11,013 bases of DNA from Actinomycetes bacterium (GTDB lineage Bacteria; Actinomycetota; Actinomycetes; Propionibacteriales; Propionibacteriaceae). The notes under the pieces were generated by a model. The model made no database searches, was not told the DNA's origin, and saw nothing but the letters and a program-made list of their open reading frames with translations. The position numbers and the translations under genes were made by a program. Of this stretch, positions 1 through 5,863 are shown piece after piece. The stretch's first letter is position 1; the number at the start of each line of letters is the position of its first letter. The stretch covers positions 1 through 11,013 of the forward strand of contig JAEWIK010000310.1 in assembly GCA_023387135.1 (NCBI GenBank), written 5' to 3'.

Positions 1-3
1 ATC

Positions 4-48
4 GTGACCGGGTGCGAGCGAACGTTGACCGCACCCGCCGCCGGTCAC
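4..48. repeat. Imperfect inverted repeat / potential large hairpin
   Basis: Outer arms GTGACCGG (4-11) and CCGGTCAC (41-48) are perfectly complementary. An inner set GTGCG (12-16) pairs with CGCAC (30-34), leaving a 6-base bulge (35-40) and a 13-base loop that contains AACGTT. Together this gives about 13 base pairs. No T-run follows on either side, so it is not a classical intrinsic terminator. It could be a leader structure of a leftward gene outside the window, an operator, or a U-less terminator for a gene ending to the left. The pairing is read directly; the role is unknown. Confidence 0.5.
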
Positions 49-52
49 CCTA
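47..52 (-). promoter_or_regulatory. Possible -10 element of a leftward promoter
   Basis: On the minus strand this reads TAGGGT, which fits the actinobacterial TANNNT -10 pattern. No good -35 is seen 16-18 bases upstream. If used, transcription would start near position 40 and run left, out of the window, and the inverted repeat 4-48 would overlap the start site and leader. This would give the genes left of DUF2017 their own promoter. It is an inference from one hexamer. Confidence 0.25.
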
Positions 53-107
53 GCGGCCACCTACGTAGAATTGCTGCCTTCTCACTGGGCGGGAGGTCAG
101 CAGGGCA

Positions 108-124
108 GGCGGGGCGACGCCGCC
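108..124 (-). terminator. Weak hairpin downstream of DUF2017
   Basis: Five G/C pairs (108-112 with 120-124) enclose a 7-base loop about 20 bases past the DUF2017 stop codon. There is no U-tract. It could slow or end the clpS-DUF2017 transcript, but short hairpins are common in DNA of this composition. Confidence 0.22.
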
Positions 125-143
125 GGAGGGCCGGTGAGGTGAC

Positions 144-698
144 TTACAGGGTGTCGAGGAGCTTCTCGGTGAGGTAGCCCAGCCATTCGTAGACCCTGTA
201 GACGTAGCTGCGGGGGTCGTCCTCCGGCAGGGCGTCGAGGCGCTCGGCGTCCTCCGCTGTCTCGATCCCCAGCCGGGCCGCCAGGGAGAGCCGCAGTGCT
301 CCCAGCACCTTCAGCCACTCGTCGATCTCCTTCACGCGCACCTGCACGGGGTGCCTGCCGCCCTCGGAGTCGCGCAGGGCGGTCATCACCACCTCGGCCT
401 GCTCCACGCGCCGGCGTCGCTGCCTGGCCTGGGTGAAGCGCCTGAACTCGGCGGCCGCCGCCGGATCGTCCGGGTAGGCGTCGGGGAACAACCGCCGGAT
501 GGCGGGATCCGAGTCGTCGAGCAGGCCGGTCTCGGTGAACTCCGCCTGCCAGCGCTCGAAGGGATCGTCCCCCACAGGCTGCTGGGTGTCGTCGTCCATC
601 AGGGTCGAGAACTGGTCGAGCAGCGACTCCAGCAGGGTCGCCTCGTACTCGGTCATCCGGACCCTGATCATCGGGCCCTTGCGCGCGAAGTCCTTCAC
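144..698 (-). CDS. DUF2017 family protein, partner gene of clpS
   Basis: A 184-residue protein of the actinobacterial DUF2017 family, function not established. Seen in the sequence: an N-terminal positively charged strand region and helix (residues 1-35, with E19-A20 and L22-L23 as in the family), the family block around P65-A-I-R-R-L-F-P72 followed by D-A-Y-P, an Arg-rich helix (about 87-100), and a C-terminal helix pair with the R-V-Y-E-W-L-G motif near 168-174. It has no signal peptide or membrane segment, so it should be cytoplasmic. I chose the GTG at 698 because it overlaps the clpS stop as GTGA, GAGGGA lies three bases upstream, and family members begin with a similar short basic segment. 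An ATG at 671 is possible but would remove that segment. The 4-base overlap implies translational coupling to clpS. The Mycobacterium tuberculosis region Rv1330c-Rv1331-Rv1332 has the same order, which argues for a ClpS-linked job. Some databases call these proteins regulators without evidence I can see here. Confidence 0.88.
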   Translation of the reverse strand: MKDFARKGPMIRVRMTEYEATLLESLLDQFSTLMDDDTQQPVGDDPFERWQAEFTETGLLDDSDPAIRRLFPDAYPDDPAAAAEFRRFTQARQRRRRVEQAEVVMTALRDSEGGRHPVQVRVKEIDEWLKVLGALRLSLAARLGIETAEDAERLDALPEDDPRSYVYRVYEWLGYLTEKLLDTL

Positions 699-1015
699 GC
701 GTCCCTCGACAGCGTCGCCCACAGGCCGTAGGAGTGCATCGCGTCGACGTCCGACTCCATCTGCTCGCGCGTGCCGTGCGACACGACGGCCTTGCCCTCG
801 GTGTGGACCCGCATCATCAGCTTGTTCGCCTTCGGCTCGGGATAGCCGAAGTAGGTGGTGAAGACGTGGGTGACGTAACTCATGAGGTTGACGGGGTCGT
901 CCCAGACGATCGTCACCCACCCCTGGTCGAGCAGGCGCTCCTCAGCGGGCCGTTCGGTGACGGCTGTGCCGCCCGCGGGTTCGACGGGCGAAGCTGGGGT
1001 GGCCATGGGCCCCAT
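695..1015 (-). CDS. clpS: ATP-dependent Clp protease adaptor ClpS
   Basis: A 106-residue ClpS, close to the usual length. It binds destabilising N-terminal residues (N-degrons) and hands substrates to the Clp ATPase (ClpC or ClpA) in the cytoplasm. A variable N-terminal tail of about 30 residues precedes the folded core. The core shows V37-W-D-D-P-V-N-L-M-S-Y-V, F52-T-T-Y-F-G-Y, L66-M-M-R-V-H71-T-E-G-K-A and a terminal G-L-W-A-T-L. Relative to E. coli ClpS, the N34-D35 amino-terminus-binding pair is D39-D40 here and H66 is H71. Asp in the first position is also what mycobacterial ClpS has, so this is normal for the group. The start could be the ATG at 1015 or the in-frame ATG at 1006; neither has a good ribosome site. 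The 1006 start lies 8 bases after a CAGAAT hexamer, as expected for leaderless transcription. It overlaps DUF2017 downstream and is divergent from pncB. Confidence 0.95.
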   Translation of the reverse strand: MGPMATPASPVEPAGGTAVTERPAEERLLDQGWVTIVWDDPVNLMSYVTHVFTTYFGYPEPKANKLMMRVHTEGKAVVSHGTREQMESDVDAMHSYGLWATLSRDA

Positions 1016-1107
1016 TCTGGCACGCTGCGCGCAACCGCCGGACTGCTCGCCACAGGCCCTGCACGGTCACGGAACCGGCCCGGGAGAACGCCCGCCGGGG
1101 GTCGCAT

Positions 1108-1113
1108 TAGTCT
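1108..1113 (+). promoter_or_regulatory. Putative -10 of pncB, leaderless
   Basis: TAGTCT matches TANNNT and its last base is 8 bases before the pncB ATG at 1121. That places the transcription start at or next to the A of the start codon. The bases between (TGCCGCC) hold no purine-rich ribosome site, which supports leaderless translation. No convincing -35 is seen. The 105-base gap also has to carry the clpS promoter on the other strand. Confidence 0.45.
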
Positions 1114-1120
1114 TGCCGCC

Positions 1121-2482
1121 ATGGACACAGCGGTAGCGTCCGCCACCAGCACCGGGCTGCTGACAGACCATTACGAACTGACGATGGTGCGAGCCGCGAT
1201 GGGCTCGGGCACCTCCACCAGGCGCTCGATCTTCGAGCTCTTCGGACGCCGGCTCCCCACGGGGCGTCGCTACGGAGTGGTCGCCGGGGTGGGACGGGCG
1301 CTCGATGCCGTCGAGTCGTTCAGGTTCGATCCTGCCGAGGTCGACTTCCTGGTGCGGACGGGGGTCGCCGACGACGAACTCGCCGAGTGGCTGTCGTCCT
1401 ACAGGTTCGGCGGCGACATCTGGGGCTACCCCGAGGGCGAGACCTACTTCCCGGGATCGCCGCTGCTCATCGTCGAGGGCACCTTCGCCGAGGCGGTCGT
1501 GCTGGAGACGCTCCTGCTGTCCATCTACAACTACGACTGCGCCGTCGCGTCCGCGGCCTCGCGGATGATCCAGATGGCCGGCGACCGTCCGTGCATCGAG
1601 ATGGGCTCCCGGCGCGCCAACGAGTGGGCGGCCGTCGCGGCGGCGCGCGCCGCCTACGTCGCGGGGTTCGCCGCGAGTTCGAACCTCGCCGCCGGCATGC
1701 GCTACGGCGTCCCCACCACGGGCACGGCTGCCCACTCGTTCACGCTGCTGCACGACTCGGAGGAGGCCGCCTTCGCCGCCCAGCTCGCGGCCCTCGGAGA
1801 GAACACCACGCTGCTGGTCGACACCTACGACGTCGAGGACGCGATCAGGACGGGCGTCCGCCTCACCGAGGGCCGGCTCGGTGCCGTCAGGCTCGACTCG
1901 GGCGACCTGGCCGAACAGGCCGCCGACGTCCGCGCGCTGCTCGACTCGCTGGGAGCCACCTCGACGCGGATCATCGTCACCTCCGACCTCGACGAGTACC
2001 AGATCGCGGCCCTGCGCAGCGCGCCGGTCGACGGCTACGGCGTCGGCACCTCGCTGGTGACGGGGTCGGGAGCGCCCACGTGTTCGTTCGTCTACAAGCT
2101 GGTGGCGCGCGCCACCGACGACGACCCGCGCTCCCCGCTGGTGCCGGTGGCGAAGAAGAGCGTCAACAAGAGTTCGATCGGCGGGCGCAAGTACGCGCTG
2201 CGCCGGCTGGACGCCGCGGGGCGCGCGGAGGCCGAGGTCATCGGCATCGGCGCCAGGCCTGCCGACGACGGCAACGACAGGGAGCTGCTCGTCCAGTTGG
2301 TGACGGGCGGCGAGGTCGTGGGACGGGAGCCCCTGTCGGCGGCGCGCGAGCGGCACCGCCGGGCACTCGCGGAGCTGCCGGTCAGCGCCCACAAGATGTC
2401 GCGCGGCGAGCCCGCCGTCGAGACAGTCATGCTCGACGAGCAGGGACGCTCCAGCAGCCCGTACGCCACCAAGGAGGCCTGA
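1121..2482 (+). CDS. pncB: Nicotinate phosphoribosyltransferase
   Basis: A 453-residue enzyme that makes nicotinate mononucleotide from nicotinate and PRPP, driven by ATP: the entry step of the Preiss-Handler NAD salvage route. Recognised by T15-D-H-Y-E-L-T-M at the N-terminus, F110-P-G-S-P-L, the long block E160-M-G-S-R-R-A-N-E-W-A, and G201-T-A-A-H205-S-F, whose His is the one phosphorylated in this family. Further marks are V257-R-L-D-S-G-D, the phosphate-loop region V304-D-G-Y-G-V-G-T, and the K345-K-S-V-N-K-S-S-I-G-G-R-K segment. Length fits the actinobacterial form. The reading frame is open further upstream, but homology starts just after the ATG at 1121 and the upstream part is antisense to clpS. 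No ribosome site is visible, and a TANNNT hexamer 8 bases upstream suggests a leaderless mRNA. It overlaps pncA by one base and is divergent from clpS. Confidence 0.96.
   Translation: MDTAVASATSTGLLTDHYELTMVRAAMGSGTSTRRSIFELFGRRLPTGRRYGVVAGVGRALDAVESFRFDPAEVDFLVRTGVADDELAEWLSSYRFGGDIWGYPEGETYFPGSPLLIVEGTFAEAVVLETLLLSIYNYDCAVASAASRMIQMAGDRPCIEMGSRRANEWAAVAAARAAYVAGFAASSNLAAGMRYGVPTTGTAAHSFTLLHDSEEAAFAAQLAALGENTTLLVDTYDVEDAIRTGVRLTEGRLGAVRLDSGDLAEQAADVRALLDSLGATSTRIIVTSDLDEYQIAALRSAPVDGYGVGTSLVTGSGAPTCSFVYKLVARATDDDPRSPLVPVAKKSVNKSSIGGRKYALRRLDAAGRAEAEVIGIGARPADDGNDRELLVQLVTGGEVVGREPLSAARERHRRALAELPVSAHKMSRGEPAVETVMLDEQGRSSSPYATKEA
2471..2477 (+). promoter_or_regulatory. Ribosome binding site of pncA inside pncB
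   Basis: AAGGAGG, a full match to the anti-Shine-Dalgarno core, lies in the last codons of pncB, 4 bases before the pncA ATG. It fixes the pncA start at 2482 and shows that pncA is translated from the pncB mRNA. Confidence 0.8.
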
Positions 2483-3036
2483 TGACCCGCGCGCTGATCG
2501 TCGTCGACGTGCAGAACGACTTCTGTGAGGGCGGCTCGCTGGCTGTCGCCGGCGGCGCCGCGGTCGCCTCGGCCATCTCCGATCTACTCGGGACCGACCA
2601 CGGCTACGACCACGTGGTGGCCACCCAGGACCACCACATCGACCCCGGTCCCCACTTCTCCGACCACCCCGACTACGTCGACTCGTGGCCGCCCCACTGC
2701 GTGGCGGGCACTCCCGGGGCCGACTTCCACCCGGGCCTGGTGAACCGCGACTTCGAAGGGGTGTTCACCAAGGGCGAGTACGCGGCCGCCTATTCAGGCT
2801 TCGAGGGCTTCGACGACGGGATCGGCCTCGGCGAGTGGCTGGTGCGCCACCGCGTCGACGAGGTGGACGTGGCGGGCATCGCCACCGACCACTGCGTGCG
2901 GGCCACCGCGGTGGACGCGGCCACGGCGGGGCTGCGGACGCGCGTCCTGCTGCGGCTCACCGCCGCCGTCGCCCCGGACCGCCTGGGAACCACCTTCGAC
3001 CAGTTCACCGCCACCGGCGTCCGCGTCGTCGAGTAG
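2482..3036 (+). CDS. pncA: Nicotinamidase (pyrazinamidase-type isochorismatase fold)
   Basis: A 184-residue cytoplasmic hydrolase that deamidates nicotinamide to nicotinate, the substrate of PncB. The catalytic triad is visible: D9 in V-V-D-V-Q-N-D-F, K97 in F-T-K-G-E-Y, and C138 in A-T-D-H-C-V-R. Metal ligands are D50, H52, H58 and H72 in the blocks T-Q-D-H-H-I-D-P-G-P-H-F and W-P-P-H-C-V. The sequence follows M. tuberculosis PncA (186 residues) nearly end to end, including the P-P-H-C-V-x-G-T-P-G-A-D-F-H-P stretch and Y-S-G-F-E-G. That enzyme also activates pyrazinamide, so this one probably would too. The start overlaps the pncB stop as TGATG, with a perfect ribosome site. The stop is only 9 bases from the end of the convergent malQ. 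Confidence 0.97.
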   Translation: MTRALIVVDVQNDFCEGGSLAVAGGAAVASAISDLLGTDHGYDHVVATQDHHIDPGPHFSDHPDYVDSWPPHCVAGTPGADFHPGLVNRDFEGVFTKGEYAAAYSGFEGFDDGIGLGEWLVRHRVDEVDVAGIATDHCVRATAVDAATAGLRTRVLLRLTAAVAPDRLGTTFDQFTATGVRVVE

Positions 3037-3040
3037 CCGA

Positions 3041-3056
3041 CGGGGTCACTCCCCCG
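3041..3056. terminator. Short G/C hairpin at the pncA/malQ junction
   Basis: CGGGG and CCCCG form a 5-pair stem with a 6-base loop. The stem covers the 3' end of malQ and the gap after pncA. There is no U-tract on either side. It is the only candidate structure for ending both convergent transcripts and is weak. Confidence 0.25.
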
Positions 3057-5217
3057 CCAGCAGCTCGACCTCCGAGCGCGGCACCATCGGGGGCGCCGCG
3101 AACCCGTTCATCACGCCGGCGAGGCGCAGCGCCCTGTCGTCGGTGTAGAGCTGTTCCATCGTCATCGGCGTGCCGTCGGGATGGCTGAGCGGCACCCGCC
3201 AGTTCGGGTACTCGTTGACGGTGCCGGGCTGGTTCTGGGTGCGGCGGTCGCCCACGGCGTCAGGCAGCGCAGCGCACAGCACCCGCGCGGGGGTCGCCAC
3301 CAGGTAGCGGTGCAGCCCGAGCACGATGTCCTCCACCGACGGCTCGTCCTCCGTGAGGAAGCCGCGCTCCCGCAGGAAGGCGACGTAGGCCTGCTGCTCC
3401 TCGTCGGCGATGTCCAGCTCCGCCTGCAGCGACTCGGTGAGCAGGCCGAGCCGGTGCTGCAGCCTGACGTGGTCCTTGGCGAGGTAGCCGGCCGTCGGCG
3501 GCAGGTCGTGGGTGGTGACAGACGCCAGGCAGTACTCGCGCCACTGGTCGGGCGGCAGCGGGTTGCCCTGGTCGTCCTTCTCGAACCACGCGATGGACGT
3601 GCCCAGCAGCCCGCGCTCGCGCAGGTAGTCGCGCACCCACGGCTCGACCACGCCCAGGTCCTCCCCGACGATCAGCGCGCCGGCCCGGTGCGCCTCCAGC
3701 GCGAGGATGCCGACCATCGCCTCGTGGTTGTAGCGGACGTAGGTGCCCTTGGTGGCGGGCATCCCGGCGGGGATCCACCACAGCCTGAACAGGCCCATGA
3801 CGTGGTCGACGCGCATGCCTCCCGAGTGCCGCAGCAGGCCTGCGACCATCGTCCGGAACGGGGCGTAGGCGAGGTCGTCGAGCCTGTCGGGACGCCACGG
3901 GAGCTGGCCCCAGTCCTGGCCCGTCTGGTTGAAGTGGTCGGGCGGTGCCCCGACGCTGACTCCCTGCGCGAAGGTGTTGCCGTACGTCCAGGCCTCGGCG
4001 CTCTCCGCGCTCACCCCGACGGCGAGGTCGCCGACCACCCCGACGCGCATCCCGGCGTCCCGGGCGGCCGACTGGGCGGCCCGCAACTGGTTGTCGGCGA
4101 TCCACTGGATCCACGCGTAGAAGGTGATCTCCTCGGCCTTCAGCTGGGCGAACTCGGCGACCTCCGGCGAGCTCGGGCGCTGCAGCTCCAGGGGCCACTG
4201 CCGCCAGTTCATGCCGTGGACGTTGACGAGCGAGCACCAGGTGGCGAACTGGGTGAGGGCGCGCCCCTCACGCCTGACGAAGTCGTTGAAGGCCATCCGG
4301 CGGGCCGGACGCAGCCTGTGCGCGAACACGATGCGGAGCGCGTCGAGCTTCGCGGGCCAGATCTTGTTGCGCGCGATCAGCGGCTCGTCGGCCAGCGCGG
4401 CCTCCATCTCGTCCTTGATGGCGGCGATGCGCTCCCTGTCCCGTTCGGGCAGTTCGCCGTACTCGGGAATCGCCTCGGGCCGCACGTAGAGCGGGTTCAC
4501 GAACCGCCTGCTCGCGGGCAGGTAGGGAGAGGGCTCGATCGGCACCTTCGGCTCGGCGGCGTGCAGCGGGTTGATGAGGACGAAGCTCGCGAACTGCTGC
4601 GTGGACGACCAGGTGGCGAGGTCGGCGAGGTCGAGCAGGTCGCCGATGCCCCACGAGTCGTGCGAGCGGATGCTGTAGAGCTGCGTGGCGTACCCCCAGG
4701 CGCGCTTGTCCCCCATGGACGCGGGGAAGCCGAGGAAGTGCGGGCTGACGACCAGCGTGCTCTCCTCGGTGCCGTGCTCGGTGACCGCCTGCAGCCTGTG
4801 GTAGCCGAGCGGCAGGTCGCCGGGCAGCAGGAACGCCGCCTCGCCGAGTTCGACGCCGTCCACCCAGCGCGTGGGGACCAGGTGCTCCACCTGCGGGATG
4901 TCGCGGTGCCCGCCGTCCTCCAGCCTGACCGCCATCGTCACCCAGGTGCCGTTGGGGACGTGGACGAGCACCTCGTGCTCCCTGCCCTCCTGCGTCACGA
5001 CGCACGGCTGCAGCATCCTCGTCCACGGCCTGTCGTGCAGGGTCTTCAGCGCCGCCTCGGCGCGCTCGGGGTCGGACGCGTCGACGTCCATGCTCGCCAG
5101 GACGGCGATCATGGTGTCGTCCTCGATCTCCGTGCGCCGGCCCTTCCAGTCCCAGAATTCGGTGGCGATGCCGAACGCGTCGGCCAACTCGTACAGGAGT
5201 GGATTCGACAGTGCCAT
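3046..5217 (-). CDS. malQ: 4-alpha-glucanotransferase (amylomaltase, GH77)
   Basis: A 723-residue cytoplasmic enzyme that moves alpha-1,4-glucan segments between maltodextrins and releases glucose. The GH77 catalytic set is intact: nucleophile D471 in G-M-R-V-D-H, acid/base E519 in V-G-E-D-L-G, and the transition-state Asp D571 in T-T-H-D-L-P-P. Supporting motifs are S182-I-R-S-H-D-S-W-G-I-G-D, N216-P-L-H-A, S230-P-Y-L-P-A-S-R-R-F, G424-A-P-P-D-H-F-N and G665-T-V-N-E-Y-P-N-W-R. Residues 1 to about 160 form the N-terminal helical plus beta-sandwich extension typical of the long bacterial MalQ, not the roughly 500-residue plant-like form. I chose the ATG at 5217 because family similarity starts there; the frame is open upstream into marR but that part is a shadow. 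The ribosome site is poor. It follows marR by 82 bases on the same strand and is convergent with pncA. Confidence 0.96.
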   Translation of the reverse strand: MALSNPLLYELADAFGIATEFWDWKGRRTEIEDDTMIAVLASMDVDASDPERAEAALKTLHDRPWTRMLQPCVVTQEGREHEVLVHVPNGTWVTMAVRLEDGGHRDIPQVEHLVPTRWVDGVELGEAAFLLPGDLPLGYHRLQAVTEHGTEESTLVVSPHFLGFPASMGDKRAWGYATQLYSIRSHDSWGIGDLLDLADLATWSSTQQFASFVLINPLHAAEPKVPIEPSPYLPASRRFVNPLYVRPEAIPEYGELPERDRERIAAIKDEMEAALADEPLIARNKIWPAKLDALRIVFAHRLRPARRMAFNDFVRREGRALTQFATWCSLVNVHGMNWRQWPLELQRPSSPEVAEFAQLKAEEITFYAWIQWIADNQLRAAQSAARDAGMRVGVVGDLAVGVSAESAEAWTYGNTFAQGVSVGAPPDHFNQTGQDWGQLPWRPDRLDDLAYAPFRTMVAGLLRHSGGMRVDHVMGLFRLWWIPAGMPATKGTYVRYNHEAMVGILALEAHRAGALIVGEDLGVVEPWVRDYLRERGLLGTSIAWFEKDDQGNPLPPDQWREYCLASVTTHDLPPTAGYLAKDHVRLQHRLGLLTESLQAELDIADEEQQAYVAFLRERGFLTEDEPSVEDIVLGLHRYLVATPARVLCAALPDAVGDRRTQNQPGTVNEYPNWRVPLSHPDGTPMTMEQLYTDDRALRLAGVMNGFAAPPMVPRSEVELLAGE

Positions 5218-5254
5218 GGGCTCGGCTTTCGACTCGGGGGGCTGGACCTCAGCA

Positions 5255-5282
5255 ACGATAGTCGGGCTGATTAGGAGCGAAA
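5255..5282 (-). promoter_or_regulatory. Putative malQ promoter
   Basis: On the minus strand TTTCGC (5282-5277) and TATCGT (5260-5255) are separated by 16 bases. The second element fits TANNNT. Transcription would begin near 5248, leaving a leader of about 30 bases. This would let malQ be expressed independently of marR and the transporter. Based on pattern only. Confidence 0.35.
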
Positions 5283-5299
5283 GAGTGATCGGCCAGCGG

Positions 5300-5791
5300 T
5301 CAGCGGGTTTCGAACGGCAACAGGAGGGTTCGCAGGGCGTCGGCGAGCCTGCCCCGGGTCGGGGCGTCCACGGTTGCCAGGACGTCGTGTTCGAAGGCCA
5401 GCAGGTCGGCGAGGGCGGCGCTCGCACGCTCGGCGCCCGCCTCTGTCAGCTTGACGCGAACACCTCGCCGGTCGTCCGCGTTGGGCTCGCGCCTGACGAG
5501 ACCCTTGGCCTCCAGCCTGTCGATCCGGTTCGTCATGGTGCCGGACGTGGAGAGCGTCAGCCTGGTGAGTTCGCCGGGTGACAACTCGTAGGGTTCGCCT
5601 TCCCTGCGCAGCGCCGCGAGGACGTCGAACTCCCACACCTCGAGGTCGTGGGCCGCGAAAGCGTCGCGCCTGGCGAGGTCGAGGTGCCGCGCCAGCCTGC
5701 TCACCCGGGACAGCACCTGCATGGGCGACACGTCGAGCCCCGGCGCCTCCGAGCGCCACGCGGCGACGATGCTGTCGACTTCGTCCTCCAC
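5300..5791 (-). CDS. MarR-family transcriptional regulator
   Basis: A 163-residue winged-helix repressor that should bind DNA as a dimer and be released by a ligand or oxidation. The N-terminal dimerisation helix (1-45) contains V26-L-S-R-V-S-R-L-A-R-H-L. The DNA-binding part has W53-E-F-D-V-L-A-A-L-R-R, the recognition helix region S81-T-S-G-T-M-T-N-R-I-D-R-L-E-A-K-G-L, and the wing with the family signature D106-D-R-R-G-V-R-V. A C-terminal helix closes the dimer interface. No Cys is present, so a thiol-redox switch is excluded. I chose the GTG at 5791 because GAGGGGAGGG sits 4 bases upstream. The GTG at 5818 would put that site inside the coding region, and family proteins usually begin with an E/D-E-V-D segment as here. 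The gene lies between an MFS transporter and malQ on the same strand, with a palindrome in its promoter, so autorepression and control of the transporter are likely. The ligand cannot be told. Confidence 0.93.
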   Translation of the reverse strand: MEDEVDSIVAAWRSEAPGLDVSPMQVLSRVSRLARHLDLARRDAFAAHDLEVWEFDVLAALRREGEPYELSPGELTRLTLSTSGTMTNRIDRLEAKGLVRREPNADDRRGVRVKLTEAGAERASAALADLLAFEHDVLATVDAPTRGRLADALRTLLLPFETR

Positions 5792-5795
5792 GGCA

Positions 5796-5805
5796 CCCTC
5801 CCCTC
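5796..5805 (-). promoter_or_regulatory. Ribosome binding site of marR
   Basis: On the minus strand this reads GAGGGGAGGG, 4 bases before the GTG at 5791. It decides between the two in-frame GTG starts (5791 and 5818) in favour of the shorter protein. Confidence 0.65.
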
Positions 5806-5819
5806 GATGGCTTCGCACC

Positions 5820-5825
5820 AGAGTA
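5820..5825 (-). promoter_or_regulatory. Putative -10 element of marR
   Basis: On the minus strand TACTCT fits TANNNT and directly abuts the palindrome 5826-5839. A start near 5813 would give a 22-base leader carrying the ribosome site. The palindrome would then occupy the spacer, so a bound repressor should block RNA polymerase. No clear -35 is seen. Confidence 0.4.
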
Positions 5826-5839
5826 TCTCGACATCGAGA
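5826..5839. promoter_or_regulatory. Probable MarR operator
   Basis: TCTCGACATCGAGA has perfect 6-base arms (TCTCGA and TCGAGA) around a CA centre. Size and layout match MarR-family sites of the TTGA-N2-TCAA kind. It lies 35 bases upstream of the marR start and abuts a putative -10. Inferred to be the autoregulatory site; I found no second copy upstream of the transporter or malQ. Confidence 0.55.
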
Positions 5840-5863
5840 AGCCCGGCAGGCCCTCTCGACCGG

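Noticed and set aside
1..143. A tRNA or other structured RNA gene at the left edge
   Set aside because: The repeat does not fold into a cloverleaf and no T-arm or acceptor sequence is present.
699..920. Longer DUF2017 start inside clpS
   Set aside because: The extra 74 residues are out-of-frame clpS sequence. The GTGA overlap at 698-695 explains the start.
734..1120. 129-residue N-terminal extension of pncB
   Set aside because: It runs antisense to clpS and across the divergent promoter gap. PncB similarity starts after the ATG at 1121.
1016..1120. An NAD-related riboswitch or regulator site in front of pncB
   Set aside because: The gap is only 105 bases, shared with clpS, and I could not recognise a known aptamer or regulator palindrome. 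Probable leaderless transcription leaves no leader.
3181..5274. A 697-codon open frame on the plus strand opposite malQ
   Set aside because: It is a mirror of a real gene in G/C-rich DNA. The translation is Arg/Val/Asp/Gly-rich without a recognisable domain, whereas malQ on the other strand has all GH77 catalytic residues.
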